From Mycolicibacterium cosmeticum (GTDB lineage Bacteria > Actinomycetota > Actinomycetes > Mycobacteriales > Mycobacteriaceae), in contig NZ_CCBB010000001.1 in the NCBI RefSeq assembly GCF_000613185.1, forward strand, positions 2,356,001 through 2,420,000: a DNA stretch of 64,000 nt, in the 5' to 3' direction. A program made the translations under genes and the position numbers. Numbering within the stretch: the stretch's first letter is position 1; each line of letters begins with the position of its first letter. Under the pieces are notes generated by a model. It did not search any database. It was not told where the DNA came from and worked only from the letters and a program-made list of their open reading frames with translations. Below, in pieces: positions 18,687 to 26,960 of this stretch.

Positions 18687-19787
18687 TCAGGCGGGCGGGC
18701 CCGCGGTGCGCCCGCGCATCAGTTCGGTGGCCAGCATGTCGATGACCGGCAGGCCCGAACGCGGCGGGTTGTGCAACAACCGGCCCGCGCGCCGGCCCTT
18801 CTCCATGCTGGGCTGAGCCACCGTGGTCAGGCCGCGGCGCAACGCCTCCGGCACCCCGTCGAAGCCCGTCACCGTCATCTGACCGGGCACATAGATGCCG
18901 CGCGCCCGAAGGGCATCCATCGCCGACAGCGCCAGCACGTCGGCGGTGCACATCAACGCCGTGATGCGCGGATTGCGGGCCAGCGCCACCTCGGCGGCCT
19001 GCCCGCCGGACGCGGGCCCGTGGTCGTAGCTTTCCACCACGGTGACCGACGCCGGGTCCAGCCCGGCCGCCCTCATCGCGTCGAAGACGCCGTGCGCACG
19101 TTCGCGCTGCACGTGGAAATGCGGGGAGTTCAGCCGCTCCGGTTGGGCCACCGCGGGGCTGGGATGCTCGTGCGGCCAGTCCCGGCCCAGCCGCATGGTC
19201 AGCAGGCCGATCTCGCGGTGGCCAAGTCCCACAACGTGTTCGGCGAGCTGGCGCATGGCGGCGCGGTCGTCGATGCACACCCGCGAACTGCCCGGCACAT
19301 CCTTGGGTTGGTCGACGACGACGACGGGCAGGTGCCGCTGCAGTACCACCGGTAGATAGGGGTCGTCGTCGGAGGCCGAGTAGATCACGAAGCCGTCCAC
19401 ACCCGCCGACAGCACGGCGGCGGTGCCGTCGGCGACGCTGCGGTTGGGACCGGCCGCCACCAGCAGCAGGCCTTGCCCGGCCTCTTCACATGACTCGGCA
19501 AGCCCGGCAACGAAATCCAGGGCGGCCGGATCGCTGAACGAATAGTGCAGCGGTTCGGTGATCATCAGCCCGACGGCACCGGCCCTGCGGGTGCGCAGCG
19601 ACCGCGCCACCGGGTCCGGCCCGGGGTAGCCCATCTCCTTGGCGGCGGCCAGCACCCGCTCCCGGAGTTCGGTGGACAGCTGGTCGGGACGGTTGTACGC
19701 ATTGGAGATCGTGGTGCGCGAAACCTTGAGTTCGGCGGCCAACGAGGCCAGGGTGGCCCGTCGCCTGGGCGCCGGGCTTCTGGACAT
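18687..19787 (-). CDS. LacI-family transcriptional regulator
   Basis: 366 aa from the ATG at 19787. The N-terminal LacI helix-turn-helix reads TLASLAAELKVSRTTISNAYNRPDQLS (about residues 11-37). It is followed by the hinge and a periplasmic-binding-like sensor domain with VGLMITEPLHYSF, VVVVDQPKDVPG and VTGFDGVPEALRRGLTTVAQP. It matches the recalled position and size of Rv3575c. Its effector is unknown. Its 3' end abuts the convergent otsB stop, and it starts 11 bp after the metal-importer permease stop, so it may be read through from that operon. Confidence 0.9.
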   Translation of the reverse strand: MSRSPAPRRRATLASLAAELKVSRTTISNAYNRPDQLSTELRERVLAAAKEMGYPGPDPVARSLRTRRAGAVGLMITEPLHYSFSDPAALDFVAGLAESCEEAGQGLLLVAAGPNRSVADGTAAVLSAGVDGFVIYSASDDDPYLPVVLQRHLPVVVVDQPKDVPGSSRVCIDDRAAMRQLAEHVVGLGHREIGLLTMRLGRDWPHEHPSPAVAQPERLNSPHFHVQRERAHGVFDAMRAAGLDPASVTVVESYDHGPASGGQAAEVALARNPRITALMCTADVLALSAMDALRARGIYVPGQMTVTGFDGVPEALRRGLTTVAQPSMEKGRRAGRLLHNPPRSGLPVIDMLATELMRGRTAGPPA

Positions 19788-19798
19788 GCTCTCCGAGA

Positions 19799-20689
19799 TT
19801 AGTGGACGTGCAGCCCGGAAGCGCCGTGTGGCGGCGCGATTCGCCGATCCGTTCCGGTCCGTTGCGCTATTGCCCACACCACCAGCCAGATGCCGCAGAC
19901 GATCGTGACGATGACGAAGCTGGGCGGAACGTTGAACATCGCCGACAGCGCCAGCCCTGCCCACACCGAGAACACCGCCAGCAGCGTGGAGGCCAGCATG
20001 GCCAGTCCGGGCCGGGCCACCAACATGATCGCCGTGGCCGCGGGCGTCACGACAAGGGCGAACAGCAGCAGTGTGCCGACCGCTTGGACCGCCATCGTCA
20101 CCGCCAGCCCGAGCAGCGCCATGAACACCACCGACAGCACCCGCACCGGGACGCCCTTGGCCTCGGCGACCTCGGCGTTGATCGAGGCGAACAACAGCGG
20201 CCGGTAGACGAACGCGACGACGACGGCCAGCACCAGCACCGCCACCCCGAACGACACCAGCTGCTCATGGGTCACCGCGAGCAGGTTCCCGAACAGCACG
20301 TTGGTGACGGTGCTGCTGCTCTTGGTGGCCTGCGAGCTGAAGAACAGCCCCAGCCCGGTGGCGGCGGCCAGCACCGTGCCGGTGGCCACCTCCCGTTCGT
20401 CGGCGCGTTTGCCCAGCGCGCCGATCACCAGTGCACCCCCGATGCAGAACGTCGCCAACCCGACGGTGACCGGCAGGCCCAGCAGCACCGCCCCGGTGGC
20501 ACCGGGAAAGCCGATGTGCGCCAACGCATGTGCGGCGAAGGCGCTGTTACGCACCACGATGAAATAGCCGATCAGCCCGGCAGCCAGGGCCACCAGCGTG
20601 CCGCCGATCAGGGCATTGCGCATGAACGCCGACGTCAGGATCTGCCACCAGTTCTCCTGATAGCCCAGCGCCAGCACGGTCGTCTGCAT
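19799..20689 (-). CDS. zinc/manganese ABC importer, permease subunit (ZnuB-like)
   Basis: 296 aa of the ABC-3 family with about eight transmembrane helices, for example GGTLVALAAGLIGYFIVVR, FVIVTIVCGIWLVVWAIAQ. The conserved AHALAHIGFPGATGAVLLG and AVQAVGTLLLFALVVTPAATA segments are typical. The ATG overlaps the ATPase stop (ATGA). The tail PPHGASGLHVH is histidine-bearing. Together with the ATPase and the histidine-rich binding protein upstream, it forms a complete importer, probably for zinc because a Zur-type box precedes the operon. Confidence 0.88.
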   Translation of the reverse strand: MQTTVLALGYQENWWQILTSAFMRNALIGGTLVALAAGLIGYFIVVRNSAFAAHALAHIGFPGATGAVLLGLPVTVGLATFCIGGALVIGALGKRADEREVATGTVLAAATGLGLFFSSQATKSSSTVTNVLFGNLLAVTHEQLVSFGVAVLVLAVVVAFVYRPLLFASINAEVAEAKGVPVRVLSVVFMALLGLAVTMAVQAVGTLLLFALVVTPAATAIMLVARPGLAMLASTLLAVFSVWAGLALSAMFNVPPSFVIVTIVCGIWLVVWAIAQRTGTDRRIAPPHGASGLHVH

Positions 20690-21480
20690 CAGATACTCCG
20701 GACGTACATGTCGCCCTGCGGGGTGTGCACCACCTGGATGGAGGTGCCGTACAGGTGGCTCAGCAGGTCGGCGTCGACGACCTCGTCGGTGGTGTCGAAA
20801 TGCGCGTGCCCGTCGAGCAGGTAGATAGCGCCGTCCAACACGGCCAGCAGCGGGTTCAGGTCGTGCGCGACCACCAGGATGGTCACCCCGAGTTCGTCGC
20901 GGATCTTGGCCAGCAGCCGCACGATGTCGCGCTGGTTGCGGACGTCCAGCGCGGTCAGCGGCTCGTCCAGGATGAGCAGCCGGGGCCTGGCCACCAGCGC
21001 CTCGGCGATCGCGATGCGCTGCCGCTGCCCGCCGGACAGCTGGGACAGCCTGCGGTGCGCGAACTCCGAGGCGTCGACGGCGGCGAGCACGTCGGCGACC
21101 CTGGCGCGTTCGGCGGCGCTGGCCCGCCCGAACCCCCACCGATTGCCGGTCAGCCCGAGCAGCACCGCGTCACAGGCCCTGATCGCGTTACCCGCGGCGA
21201 CGGCGTAGTTCTGCGGCACATACCCGATCAATCCGGTGGCGGCGCCCGGCGGCTTGCCGAGTACCCGGATGGTGCCCGAGCCGACCGGGATCGTGCCCAG
21301 CACGGCGTGCAGCAGGGTGGTCTTACCCGACCCGCTGGAGCCGATGACGGCGACGATGCCACCGGCCGGCACGTCGAACGTGCCCTCCGACCAGATCAGC
21401 CGGCCGCCCCGAACGACGCTGACGTCCTGGAACGAGAGTGCGGGTGGTTCGGATTCGGACGGGTCAGGGCTGGACACCAA
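20689..21480 (-). CDS. zinc/manganese ABC importer, ATPase (ZnuC-like)
   Basis: 263 aa with Walker A GSSGSGKTT (about residues 48-56), the Q-loop in VPQNYAV, signature LSGGQRQRI, Walker B LLILDEP and the switch histidine in VVAHDLNP. Sequence near the signature and the C-terminal HFDTTDEVVDADLLSHLYG match metal-type (family 14) ATPases. The gene start overlaps the binding-protein gene by 17 bp. It drives import of the metal captured by the lipoprotein encoded next to it. Confidence 0.9.
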   Translation of the reverse strand: MVSSPDPSESEPPALSFQDVSVVRGGRLIWSEGTFDVPAGGIVAVIGSSGSGKTTLLHAVLGTIPVGSGTIRVLGKPPGAATGLIGYVPQNYAVAAGNAIRACDAVLLGLTGNRWGFGRASAAERARVADVLAAVDASEFAHRRLSQLSGGQRQRIAIAEALVARPRLLILDEPLTALDVRNQRDIVRLLAKIRDELGVTILVVAHDLNPLLAVLDGAIYLLDGHAHFDTTDEVVDADLLSHLYGTSIQVVHTPQGDMYVRSI

Positions 21481-22462
21481 GGGCCTTGGCGAGTGCGGTG
21501 AGTTGGTCCACCTGCCAAGCCTCGAACGATTTCGCGCCCGGCGCCACCGTTTCGGTCACGTTCACCACCGGAATCCCGGCGTTCTGCGCCGCGGTGCGGA
21601 TCTGCTCGGGCACCGATCCCTCGGTCTGGGTGTTGTAGATGAGAACGTCGACACCCTTGCCATTCAACAGCTTCAGGAAGGCGTCCAGGTCGGCCGGGGA
21701 GGGGTCCGTCTCATTGCTGGCGGCCGCCTGGAAGCCCGCCGGCGTCTTGTTCTGCAACCCGACCGCCGCGGCCATGTCGTCGAAGACGGATTCGGTGGCG
21801 CCGTAGGTCTTGCCTGCCGCACCGGCCTTGATCTTCGCGATCAGCTCGTCGTAGGGCTGCAGCGAGGTGGTGAACGCGCTGCGCTGGGTCGCGAAGTAGC
21901 CCTTGGCCTGCGGAGCCAGCTCGCCGAGCTTGGCGGTCACCGCGTCGGCGACCGCGGTCACGGCGGCCGGGCTGTACCAGGCATGCGGATTCACCCCGTC
22001 GCCATGGTCGTGACCGTCGTGGTCGTCGTGGCCCCCGTCCTCGGGGTGCTCGTCGTGCTCGATGCCGCTGGCCTGCAGGGCGTTGATCACCGGCGCGTTG
22101 GGCGCGGAGCTGGCCGCCAGCTTGCTGGCCCATTCGTCGTAGTGACCACCGTTGACGACGACGAGTTGGGCGCCGGTGAAGGTGGCGGCGTCCGACGGGG
22201 ACGGCTCGAAATCGTGTGGGTCCACCGACGACCCGGCCAGGATTGTCGTCACCTTGGCGCAGGCCCCGCCGAGGCTGTTCACGATCTGCCCCCACTGGTC
22301 GACGCTGACGACGACGTTCACCGGGGTGGTCGGGCAGTCCCCGGAGGCGGCGGTGCTCGAGGTCGCCGTGCTGTCGCCGCCGCCCGAGCAGGCGGCCAGG
22401 GCGAACGGAACGGCGAGCACCAGGCCGGTGGCCAGGGTGCGGAGGGTCTTCGGCGCGGTCAT
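21464..22462 (-). CDS. zinc-binding lipoprotein of the ABC importer (ZnuA-like)
   Basis: 332 aa from the ATG at 22462 (MTAPKTLRT). A lipoprotein signal with lipobox LAAC anchors it to the membrane. The cluster-9 (TroA/ZnuA) fold shows HDFEPSPSDAATF, VNGGHYDEWA, a histidine/aspartate-rich loop with about nine His between HDEHPEDGG and HDHGDGVNPHAW, and FDDMAAAVG. The His-rich loop favours zinc over manganese. It heads the operon and faces the CobW gene across a Zur box. Confidence 0.9.
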   Translation of the reverse strand: MTAPKTLRTLATGLVLAVPFALAACSGGGDSTATSSTAASGDCPTTPVNVVVSVDQWGQIVNSLGGACAKVTTILAGSSVDPHDFEPSPSDAATFTGAQLVVVNGGHYDEWASKLAASSAPNAPVINALQASGIEHDEHPEDGGHDDHDGHDHGDGVNPHAWYSPAAVTAVADAVTAKLGELAPQAKGYFATQRSAFTTSLQPYDELIAKIKAGAAGKTYGATESVFDDMAAAVGLQNKTPAGFQAAASNETDPSPADLDAFLKLLNGKGVDVLIYNTQTEGSVPEQIRTAAQNAGIPVVNVTETVAPGAKSFEAWQVDQLTALAKALGVQP

Positions 22463-22515
22463 GGCGATAACGATAACCGTTTGCATTAACCGCCGCGCAA
22501 CCGGATCATATTTTT

Positions 22516-22530
22516 TGAAAATCATTTTCA
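22516..22530. promoter_or_regulatory. Zur operator between znuA-like and CobW genes
   Basis: TGAAAAT-C-ATTTTCA is a perfect 15-bp palindrome and matches the mycobacterial Zur (FurB) core. It lies 12 bp before the CobW start and 53 bp before the binding-protein start, so Zur with zinc would repress both. Confidence 0.87.
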
Positions 22531-22542
22531 TTAAGGAGTCAC

Positions 22543-23667
22543 ATGCTGCTGCCCGTCACGGTGCTGTCCGGCTTCCTCGGCGCCGGCAAGACCACCCTGC
22601 TCAACCACATCCTGGCCAACCGCGAGGGCCGCCGGGTCGCCGTCATCGTCAACGACATGAGCGAGGTGAACATTGACGCCGCCCTCATCGCCGGCCAGGG
22701 TCACCTGGACAGGACGCAGGAGAAACTGGTCGAGCTCACCAATGGCTGCATCTGCTGCACCCTGCGCGAGGACCTGGTCGAGGCGGTGGCCGAGCTGGCC
22801 GGGCAGAACCGATTCGATCACCTGGTCATCGAATCCACCGGCATCTCCGAGCCCATGCCCGTCGCGGCGACGTTCGGCTGGGAATTTGAGGATGGCTTCA
22901 GCCTGGCCCGGCTGGCCCGGCTGGACACCATGGTGACCGTGGTGGACGCGTCCACCTTCCTGCCCGAACTGGCCCGCGGCCAGTCGCTGGCCGACCGCGA
23001 TATGGTCGCCTGCCCGGGCGACGGCCGCAACATCGCCGACCTGCTCACCGACCAGGTGGAGTTCGCGGACGTCATCCTGCTCAACAAGACCGACCTGGTC
23101 ACCGCCCAGCAGCTGGGCGCCGTCGAAGCCGTGGTGCGCAGGCTCAACCCCACCGCGCGGCTGCTGCACACCGATCACGGCGTGGTGGCACTCGCCGAGG
23201 TGCTCGGCACCGGGCGTTTCGACCCCGACGCGGCCGCGAAGGTACCCGGTTGGGACGAGGAGATCGCCAACGGCCACACCCCGGAAACCGACGAATACGG
23301 CATCGGGTCGATGACCTTCCGCGCCGACCGTCCTTTTCACCCCGACCGGCTGGCCGCGGCGCTGGAAAACATGCGGGGGCTGTTGCGCAGCAAGGGTTTC
23401 TGCTGGATCGCCAGCCGGCCGGCCATCGCCGCCATCTGGTCCCAGGCCGGCCCCAATCTGGTGATCGAGCCGGCGCAGTACTGGGCGTCCACCGATATCA
23501 CCCCGGGCCAGGAGATCGTGTTCATCGGCGTGCGGCTGGACCGCGGCCGCATCGGTGAGCTACTCGATTCGGCGCTGTTGACCGACGACGAGGTGGCCGC
23601 CGGTGAGCCGAGCTGGCTGCGCTTCCCCGATCCGCTGCCGGCCTGGGGTGTCACGCATACGCACTGA
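22543..23667 (+). CDS. CobW/COG0523-family GTPase, probable zinc metallochaperone
   Basis: 374 aa G3E GTPase. Walker [10 protein letters not shown] (about residues 10-18), [10 protein letters not shown], the metal-binding CxCC motif [12 protein letters not shown], a Walker B-like [15 protein letters not shown] (guanine specificity) and the CobW C-terminal domain ending in THTH. AAGGAG precedes the ATG. It is under a Zur box beside a zinc importer, so a role in delivering zinc during starvation is more likely than a role in cobalamin synthesis. Confidence 0.9.
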   Translation: MLLPVTVLSGFLGAGKTTLLNHILANREGRRVAVIVNDMSEVNIDAALIAGQGHLDRTQEKLVELTNGCICCTLREDLVEAVAELAGQNRFDHLVIESTGISEPMPVAATFGWEFEDGFSLARLARLDTMVTVVDASTFLPELARGQSLADRDMVACPGDGRNIADLLTDQVEFADVILLNKTDLVTAQQLGAVEAVVRRLNPTARLLHTDHGVVALAEVLGTGRFDPDAAAKVPGWDEEIANGHTPETDEYGIGSMTFRADRPFHPDRLAAALENMRGLLRSKGFCWIASRPAIAAIWSQAGPNLVIEPAQYWASTDITPGQEIVFIGVRLDRGRIGELLDSALLTDDEVAAGEPSWLRFPDPLPAWGVTHTH

Positions 23668-24480
23668 TCAGTCCCCCGTTTGGACCGGCAGCGCCGGGTC
23701 GGCGCTCCACTGCGACCACGAACCCGGGAACAGTGCGGCGTCGACGCCCGTCGCCGCCAGCGCCGCGACCAGTACCGCGGCCGTCACCCCGGATCCGCAG
23801 TACGCACCGACCGGCTCGTCGAAACGCGGCAGCGCGTCCAGCGCGAAGGTGCCGTCGGGGGCCAGCAGCGCGGTGCTCGGCAGATTGCGGGCGCCCGGGA
23901 TGTGACCGGCCACCGGGTCGACCGGCTCCACCTCGCCGCGGAACCGTTCCGGCGCCCGGGCGTCGAGCAGAACCGCGGCAGCGGCGGCCTGTCCGGCGGT
24001 CAGCGTCGGGAGCGCACCGGCATAGAGGTCCTCGTGCACCACGGTCACGTCACCCGGTTCGGCCGACGACGGCCCGGTGACCACTTCCCCGCGCCATGCG
24101 GCAAGACCGCCGTCGAGGATCCGGACGTCACCGATGCCCGCGGCGGTCAGCACCCACCATGCCCGCGCCGAACCCGCCCGGTTCCAGTCGTCGTAGACGA
24201 CCACCGGCACCCCGGTGCGCACACCCCAGCGACGCGCGGCGGCCTGCACGGCCGCGCCGGAGGGCAACGGGTGCCTGCCGCGGCCGGCCACCCCGTGGTC
24301 GGACAGCTCGTCCTCCAGCGATACGTATACCGCCCCCGGCAGATGGCCCCGCTCGAAGGCCGCGCGACCGTCGGGCTCGGCCAGCTCCCAGCGGACGTCC
24401 AGAAGGGTCACCGGGCAACCGGATTCAATCATTTCGGCTAGTTCGGCAGCGGATATCAGAACCTGCGCACGCGTGCTCAC
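23668..24480 (-). CDS. sulfurtransferase, tandem rhodanese (SseA/SseB-like)
   Basis: 270 aa. Two rhodanese domains: an inactive N-terminal one (LLDVRWELAE, GHLPGAVYVSLEDELS) and a catalytic C-terminal one (LLDARAPERFRGEVEPVDPVAGHIPGA, active-site loop YCGSGVTA with the persulphide cysteine). The CGSGVT loop is typical of 3-mercaptopyruvate sulfurtransferases (thiosulfate rhodaneses usually have CRxGx[R/T]). It abuts the CobW stop convergently and is divergent from bluB across about 20 bp. Confidence 0.88.
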   Translation of the reverse strand: MSTRAQVLISAAELAEMIESGCPVTLLDVRWELAEPDGRAAFERGHLPGAVYVSLEDELSDHGVAGRGRHPLPSGAAVQAAARRWGVRTGVPVVVYDDWNRAGSARAWWVLTAAGIGDVRILDGGLAAWRGEVVTGPSSAEPGDVTVVHEDLYAGALPTLTAGQAAAAAVLLDARAPERFRGEVEPVDPVAGHIPGARNLPSTALLAPDGTFALDALPRFDEPVGAYCGSGVTAAVLVAALAATGVDAALFPGSWSQWSADPALPVQTGD

Positions 24481-24502
24481 CCGACCAGCCTAGGCTGCGG
24501 TG

Positions 24503-25165
24503 GTGACCGATCACGCGTTCAGCGACACCGAACGTCAGGCCGTATACCGGGCCATCGCCGAGCGGCGGGACATGCGCCGGTTCGTCCCGGGCACCGAGGT
24601 TCCCGCCGACGTGCTGGCGCGGCTGCTGGCCGCCGCCCACGCCGCACCCAGCGTCGGATTGATGCAGCCGTGGCGCTTCATCCGGATCACCGATCGAACG
24701 CTGCGCGGGCAGCTGCACGACCTGGTGGACGAGGAGCGCCGGGAGACCGCGGCCGCACTGGGCACCCGCGGCGAGGAGTTCCTCGAACTCAAGGTCGAAG
24801 GCATCCTGGAGTGCGCGGAGCTGTTCGTGGTGGCCCTCGGCGAAGGCAGGCAGGCGCACGTCTTCGGCCGTCGCACCATGCCGCACATGGATCTGGCCTC
24901 GGTGTCCTGCGCGATCCAGAATCTGTGGCTGGCCGCCCGCGCCGAAGGCCTGGGCATGGGGTGGGTGTCGCTCTTCGATCCGGTGCGGTTGGCCGCGCTG
25001 CTGGACATGCCTGCCGATGCCGAGCCGGTGGCCATCCTGTGCCTTGGTCCCGTGCCCGACTTCCCGCCGCGGCCGTCCCTGGAAATCGACGACTGGGCCT
25101 ACGGGCGGCCGCTGCCCGAGTTCGTCTCGGAGAACCGTTGGGGCCGAGCGGGACTCCTGACATGA
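24503..25165 (+). CDS. bluB: 5,6-dimethylbenzimidazole synthase (BluB)
   Basis: Oxygen-dependent destruction of FMNH2 to 5,6-dimethylbenzimidazole, the lower ligand of cobalamin. The ~220-aa nitroreductase-fold protein has the family motif ERRDMRRFVPG, HAAPSVGLMQPWRF, MDLASVSCAIQNLWLAARAEGLGMGWVSL and PDFPPRPSLEIDDWAYGRPL, which I recognise as BluB. Two GTG codons in a row (24500, 24503) are possible starts. The stop overlaps the next gene's ATG (ATGA). Confidence 0.9.
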   Translation: MTDHAFSDTERQAVYRAIAERRDMRRFVPGTEVPADVLARLLAAAHAAPSVGLMQPWRFIRITDRTLRGQLHDLVDEERRETAAALGTRGEEFLELKVEGILECAELFVVALGEGRQAHVFGRRTMPHMDLASVSCAIQNLWLAARAEGLGMGWVSLFDPVRLAALLDMPADAEPVAILCLGPVPDFPPRPSLEIDDWAYGRPLPEFVSENRWGRAGLLT

Positions 25166-25920
25166 GCGTTGATCTCAACGCCGATCTCGGCGAAGGCTTC
25201 GGGGTCTGGCACCTCGGCGATGACGACGCCATGCTGGACATCGTCACCAGCGCGAACGTGGCTTGCGGCTTCCACGCCGGCGACCCGGCCCGGCTGGTGC
25301 AGACCTGCCGGGCCGCCGCCGAACGGGGGGTGCGCATCGGTGCGCAGGTCAGCTACCGCGACCTGGCCGGGTTCGGTCGCCGCTTCATCGACGCCGAGCC
25401 CGAGGAGCTGCGCGCCGAGGTGATCTATCAGATCGGCGCCTTGGCGGCCATCGCACACAGCGTCGGCACCACGGTGTCCTATGTGAAACCGCATGGCGCG
25501 CTGTACAACTCGATCGTCACGCATCGCGAGCAGGCGGCCGCGGTGGCCGCGGCGGTGCACGCCGTCGATCCGGGCTTGCCGGTGCTCGGCCTGGCCGGCT
25601 CGGCGTTCTTCGCCGCGGCCGCCGAGCTGGGCCTGCGCACGGTGCCGGAGGCGTTCGCCGACCGCGCTTATCGCGCCGACGGTCAGCTGGTGTCGCGCCG
25701 GTTACCCAACGCGGTGCTGCACGACCCGGACCGGATCGCCGACCGGGTGGCCTCGATGGTGCAGCGCGGGCAGGTCACCGCCGTCGACGGGTCGACCATC
25801 CCGATCACCGTGGAATCGGTCTGCGTGCATGGTGATTCGCCGGACGCGGTGCGCATCGCCGCGGCGGTACGCGACCGGCTGCGCGCCGACGGTACCGCGC
25901 TGGCTGCCTTCACCGATTAG
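25162..25920 (+). CDS. pxpA: LamB/YcsF family protein, 5-oxoprolinase subunit A-like
   Basis: 252 aa beginning [13 protein letters not shown], with [23 protein letters not shown] and the C-terminal [11 protein letters not shown], all hallmarks of PxpA (YbgL/YcsF). PxpA works with PxpB and PxpC to hydrolyse 5-oxoproline to glutamate, but no pxpB or pxpC is next to it here. The ATG overlaps the bluB stop (ATGA). The frame is open further upstream inside bluB, but that part is not PxpA-like. The partnership with bluB is unusual and unexplained. Confidence 0.9.
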   Translation: MSVDLNADLGEGFGVWHLGDDDAMLDIVTSANVACGFHAGDPARLVQTCRAAAERGVRIGAQVSYRDLAGFGRRFIDAEPEELRAEVIYQIGALAAIAHSVGTTVSYVKPHGALYNSIVTHREQAAAVAAAVHAVDPGLPVLGLAGSAFFAAAAELGLRTVPEAFADRAYRADGQLVSRRLPNAVLHDPDRIADRVASMVQRGQVTAVDGSTIPITVESVCVHGDSPDAVRIAAAVRDRLRADGTALAAFTD

Positions 25921-26150
25921 GGCAGTAGCGCCATCTCGCGGGCGTTCTTGATGGCGGTGGCCACCTGGCGTTGCTGTTGCGGGGTGAGCCCGGTGACCCG
26001 GCGCGACCGGATCTTGCCGCGTTCGGAGAGGAACGTGCGCAGCACCGACACGTCCTTGTAGTCGACGTGAGTGATACCCAGCGCCTTCAGTCGGTTCTCT
26101 TTGGGCCGCTTGATCTCCGGGGCGGCCGTCCGCTTGCGCTTGTTCGCCAT
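25917..26150 (-). CDS. rpsR2: alternative zinc-independent 30S ribosomal protein S18
   Basis: 77 aa, S18 family ([47 protein letters not shown]). It has no cysteine, so it is the C- paralogue that replaces zinc-binding S18 under zinc limitation. It is last in the operon rpmB2-rpmG-rpsN2-rpsR2 and its ATG overlaps the rpsN2 stop (TGATG). The 3' end overlaps convergent pxpA by 4 bp. Confidence 0.95.
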   Translation of the reverse strand: MANKRKRTAAPEIKRPKENRLKALGITHVDYKDVSVLRTFLSERGKIRSRRVTGLTPQQQRQVATAIKNAREMALLP

Positions 26151-26455
26151 CACCAGCTCGCCTTGCGCACACCGGGCAGTTCACCGCGGTGCGCCAGCTC
26201 GCGCACCCTGACCCGCGACAGCCCGAACTTCCGCAGATGTCCACGCGGCCTGCCGTCGACGGAATCCCGGTTGCGCACCCGCACCGGGCTGGCATCCCGC
26301 GGCATCCGCTGCAACGCCGCCTGGGCCTGCGCCCGTTCCAGCGGACTGCTGGACGGCCGCCGGATGATCTCCTTGAGTTCGGCGCGACGTTCCGCATGAC
26401 GCTGCACCAGCACCCGGCGCTGCTCGTTGCGCACGATCTTGGCGGTCTTGGCCAT
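26150..26455 (-). CDS. rpsN2: alternative zinc-independent 30S ribosomal protein S14
   Basis: 101 aa, S14 family with the conserved tail [34 protein letters not shown]. It has no cysteines and the long-type S14 length, so it is the zinc-free paralogue. Its start and stop each overlap the neighbouring genes by one base, so it is translated as part of a tightly coupled Zur-controlled unit. Confidence 0.95.
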   Translation of the reverse strand: MAKTAKIVRNEQRRVLVQRHAERRAELKEIIRRPSSSPLERAQAQAALQRMPRDASPVRVRNRDSVDGRPRGHLRKFGLSRVRVRELAHRGELPGVRKASW

Positions 26456-26619
26456 CAGCGTTCCTCCCTGAAGTCGACATGGCGGCGCACGACCGGGTCG
26501 TACTTGCGCAGCACCAGCCGGTCCGGATCATTGCGGCGGTTCTTGCGGGTGACATAGGTATAGCCGGTTCCCGCGGTGGACCGCAGTTTGACGATCGGCG
26601 GGATCTCGTTGCGGGCCAT
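26455..26619 (-). CDS. rpmG: alternative zinc-independent 50S ribosomal protein L33
   Basis: 54 aa, beginning [24 protein letters not shown] and containing [19 protein letters not shown], a typical L33. It has no CxxC pairs, so it is the C- form. It is bounded by overlapping stop/start codons with rpmB2 and rpsN2. This gene is easily missed because of its size. Confidence 0.93.
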   Translation of the reverse strand: MARNEIPPIVKLRSTAGTGYTYVTRKNRRNDPDRLVLRKYDPVVRRHVDFREER

Positions 26620-26855
26620 CAGATTTTCTCTCCGTTGCGACGCAGCCGTTCGACCACGGCCTCGATGCCGTCCCGGTCGATCACCTTGATCCCCTTGGCG
26701 CTGACCCGCAGCCGGATGCGGCGGTCCTCGGAGGGTAGGTAGTAGGTCTTGAGCTGGATATTCGGATTCCAGCGCCGGCGGGTACGCCGGTTCGAGTGGG
26801 ACACCCGGTTACCGAAACCCGGTGCGCGGCCGGTGACTTGGCAGTGCGCCGACAC
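26619..26855 (-). CDS. rpmB2: alternative zinc-independent 50S ribosomal protein L28
   Basis: 78 aa ([28 protein letters not shown]), L28 family with a single cysteine and therefore no zinc ribbon. It starts at a GTG with AGGAGG seven bases upstream. It is the first gene of the leftward alternative-ribosome operon, and a Zur box lies 20 bp upstream. Confidence 0.93.
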   Translation of the reverse strand: MSAHCQVTGRAPGFGNRVSHSNRRTRRRWNPNIQLKTYYLPSEDRRIRLRVSAKGIKVIDRDGIEAVVERLRRNGEKI

Positions 26856-26874
26856 CTCAACCTCCTATGGCTAT

Positions 26875-26889
26875 TGAAAATGATTTTCG
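26875..26889. promoter_or_regulatory. Zur operator in front of rpmB2
   Basis: TGAAAATGATTTTCG differs from the palindrome TGAAAATnATTTTCA only at its last base. It lies about 20 bp upstream of rpmB2, placing it over the promoter or early transcript. Confidence 0.85.
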
Positions 26890-26929
26890 ACAAGTCGACT
26901 CCGGCACGGTAACGTACGGGGCACGTTAA

Positions 26930-26944
26930 TGGCAATCATTTTCA
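26930..26944. promoter_or_regulatory. Zur operator in front of mrf
   Basis: TGGCAATCATTTTCA keeps one perfect half-site (ATTTTCA) and a degenerate one. It is 16 bp before the mrf ATG. With the box at 26875 it places one site at each side of the divergent promoter region. Confidence 0.78.
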
Positions 26945-26960
26945 ATAGTACGGAGGCGTG

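Noticed and set aside
22470..22500. A second Zur-like site in GATAACGATAACCGTTTGCAT upstream of the binding protein gene
   Set aside because: The halves are imperfect and lack the ATTTTCA half-site of the confident box at 22516.
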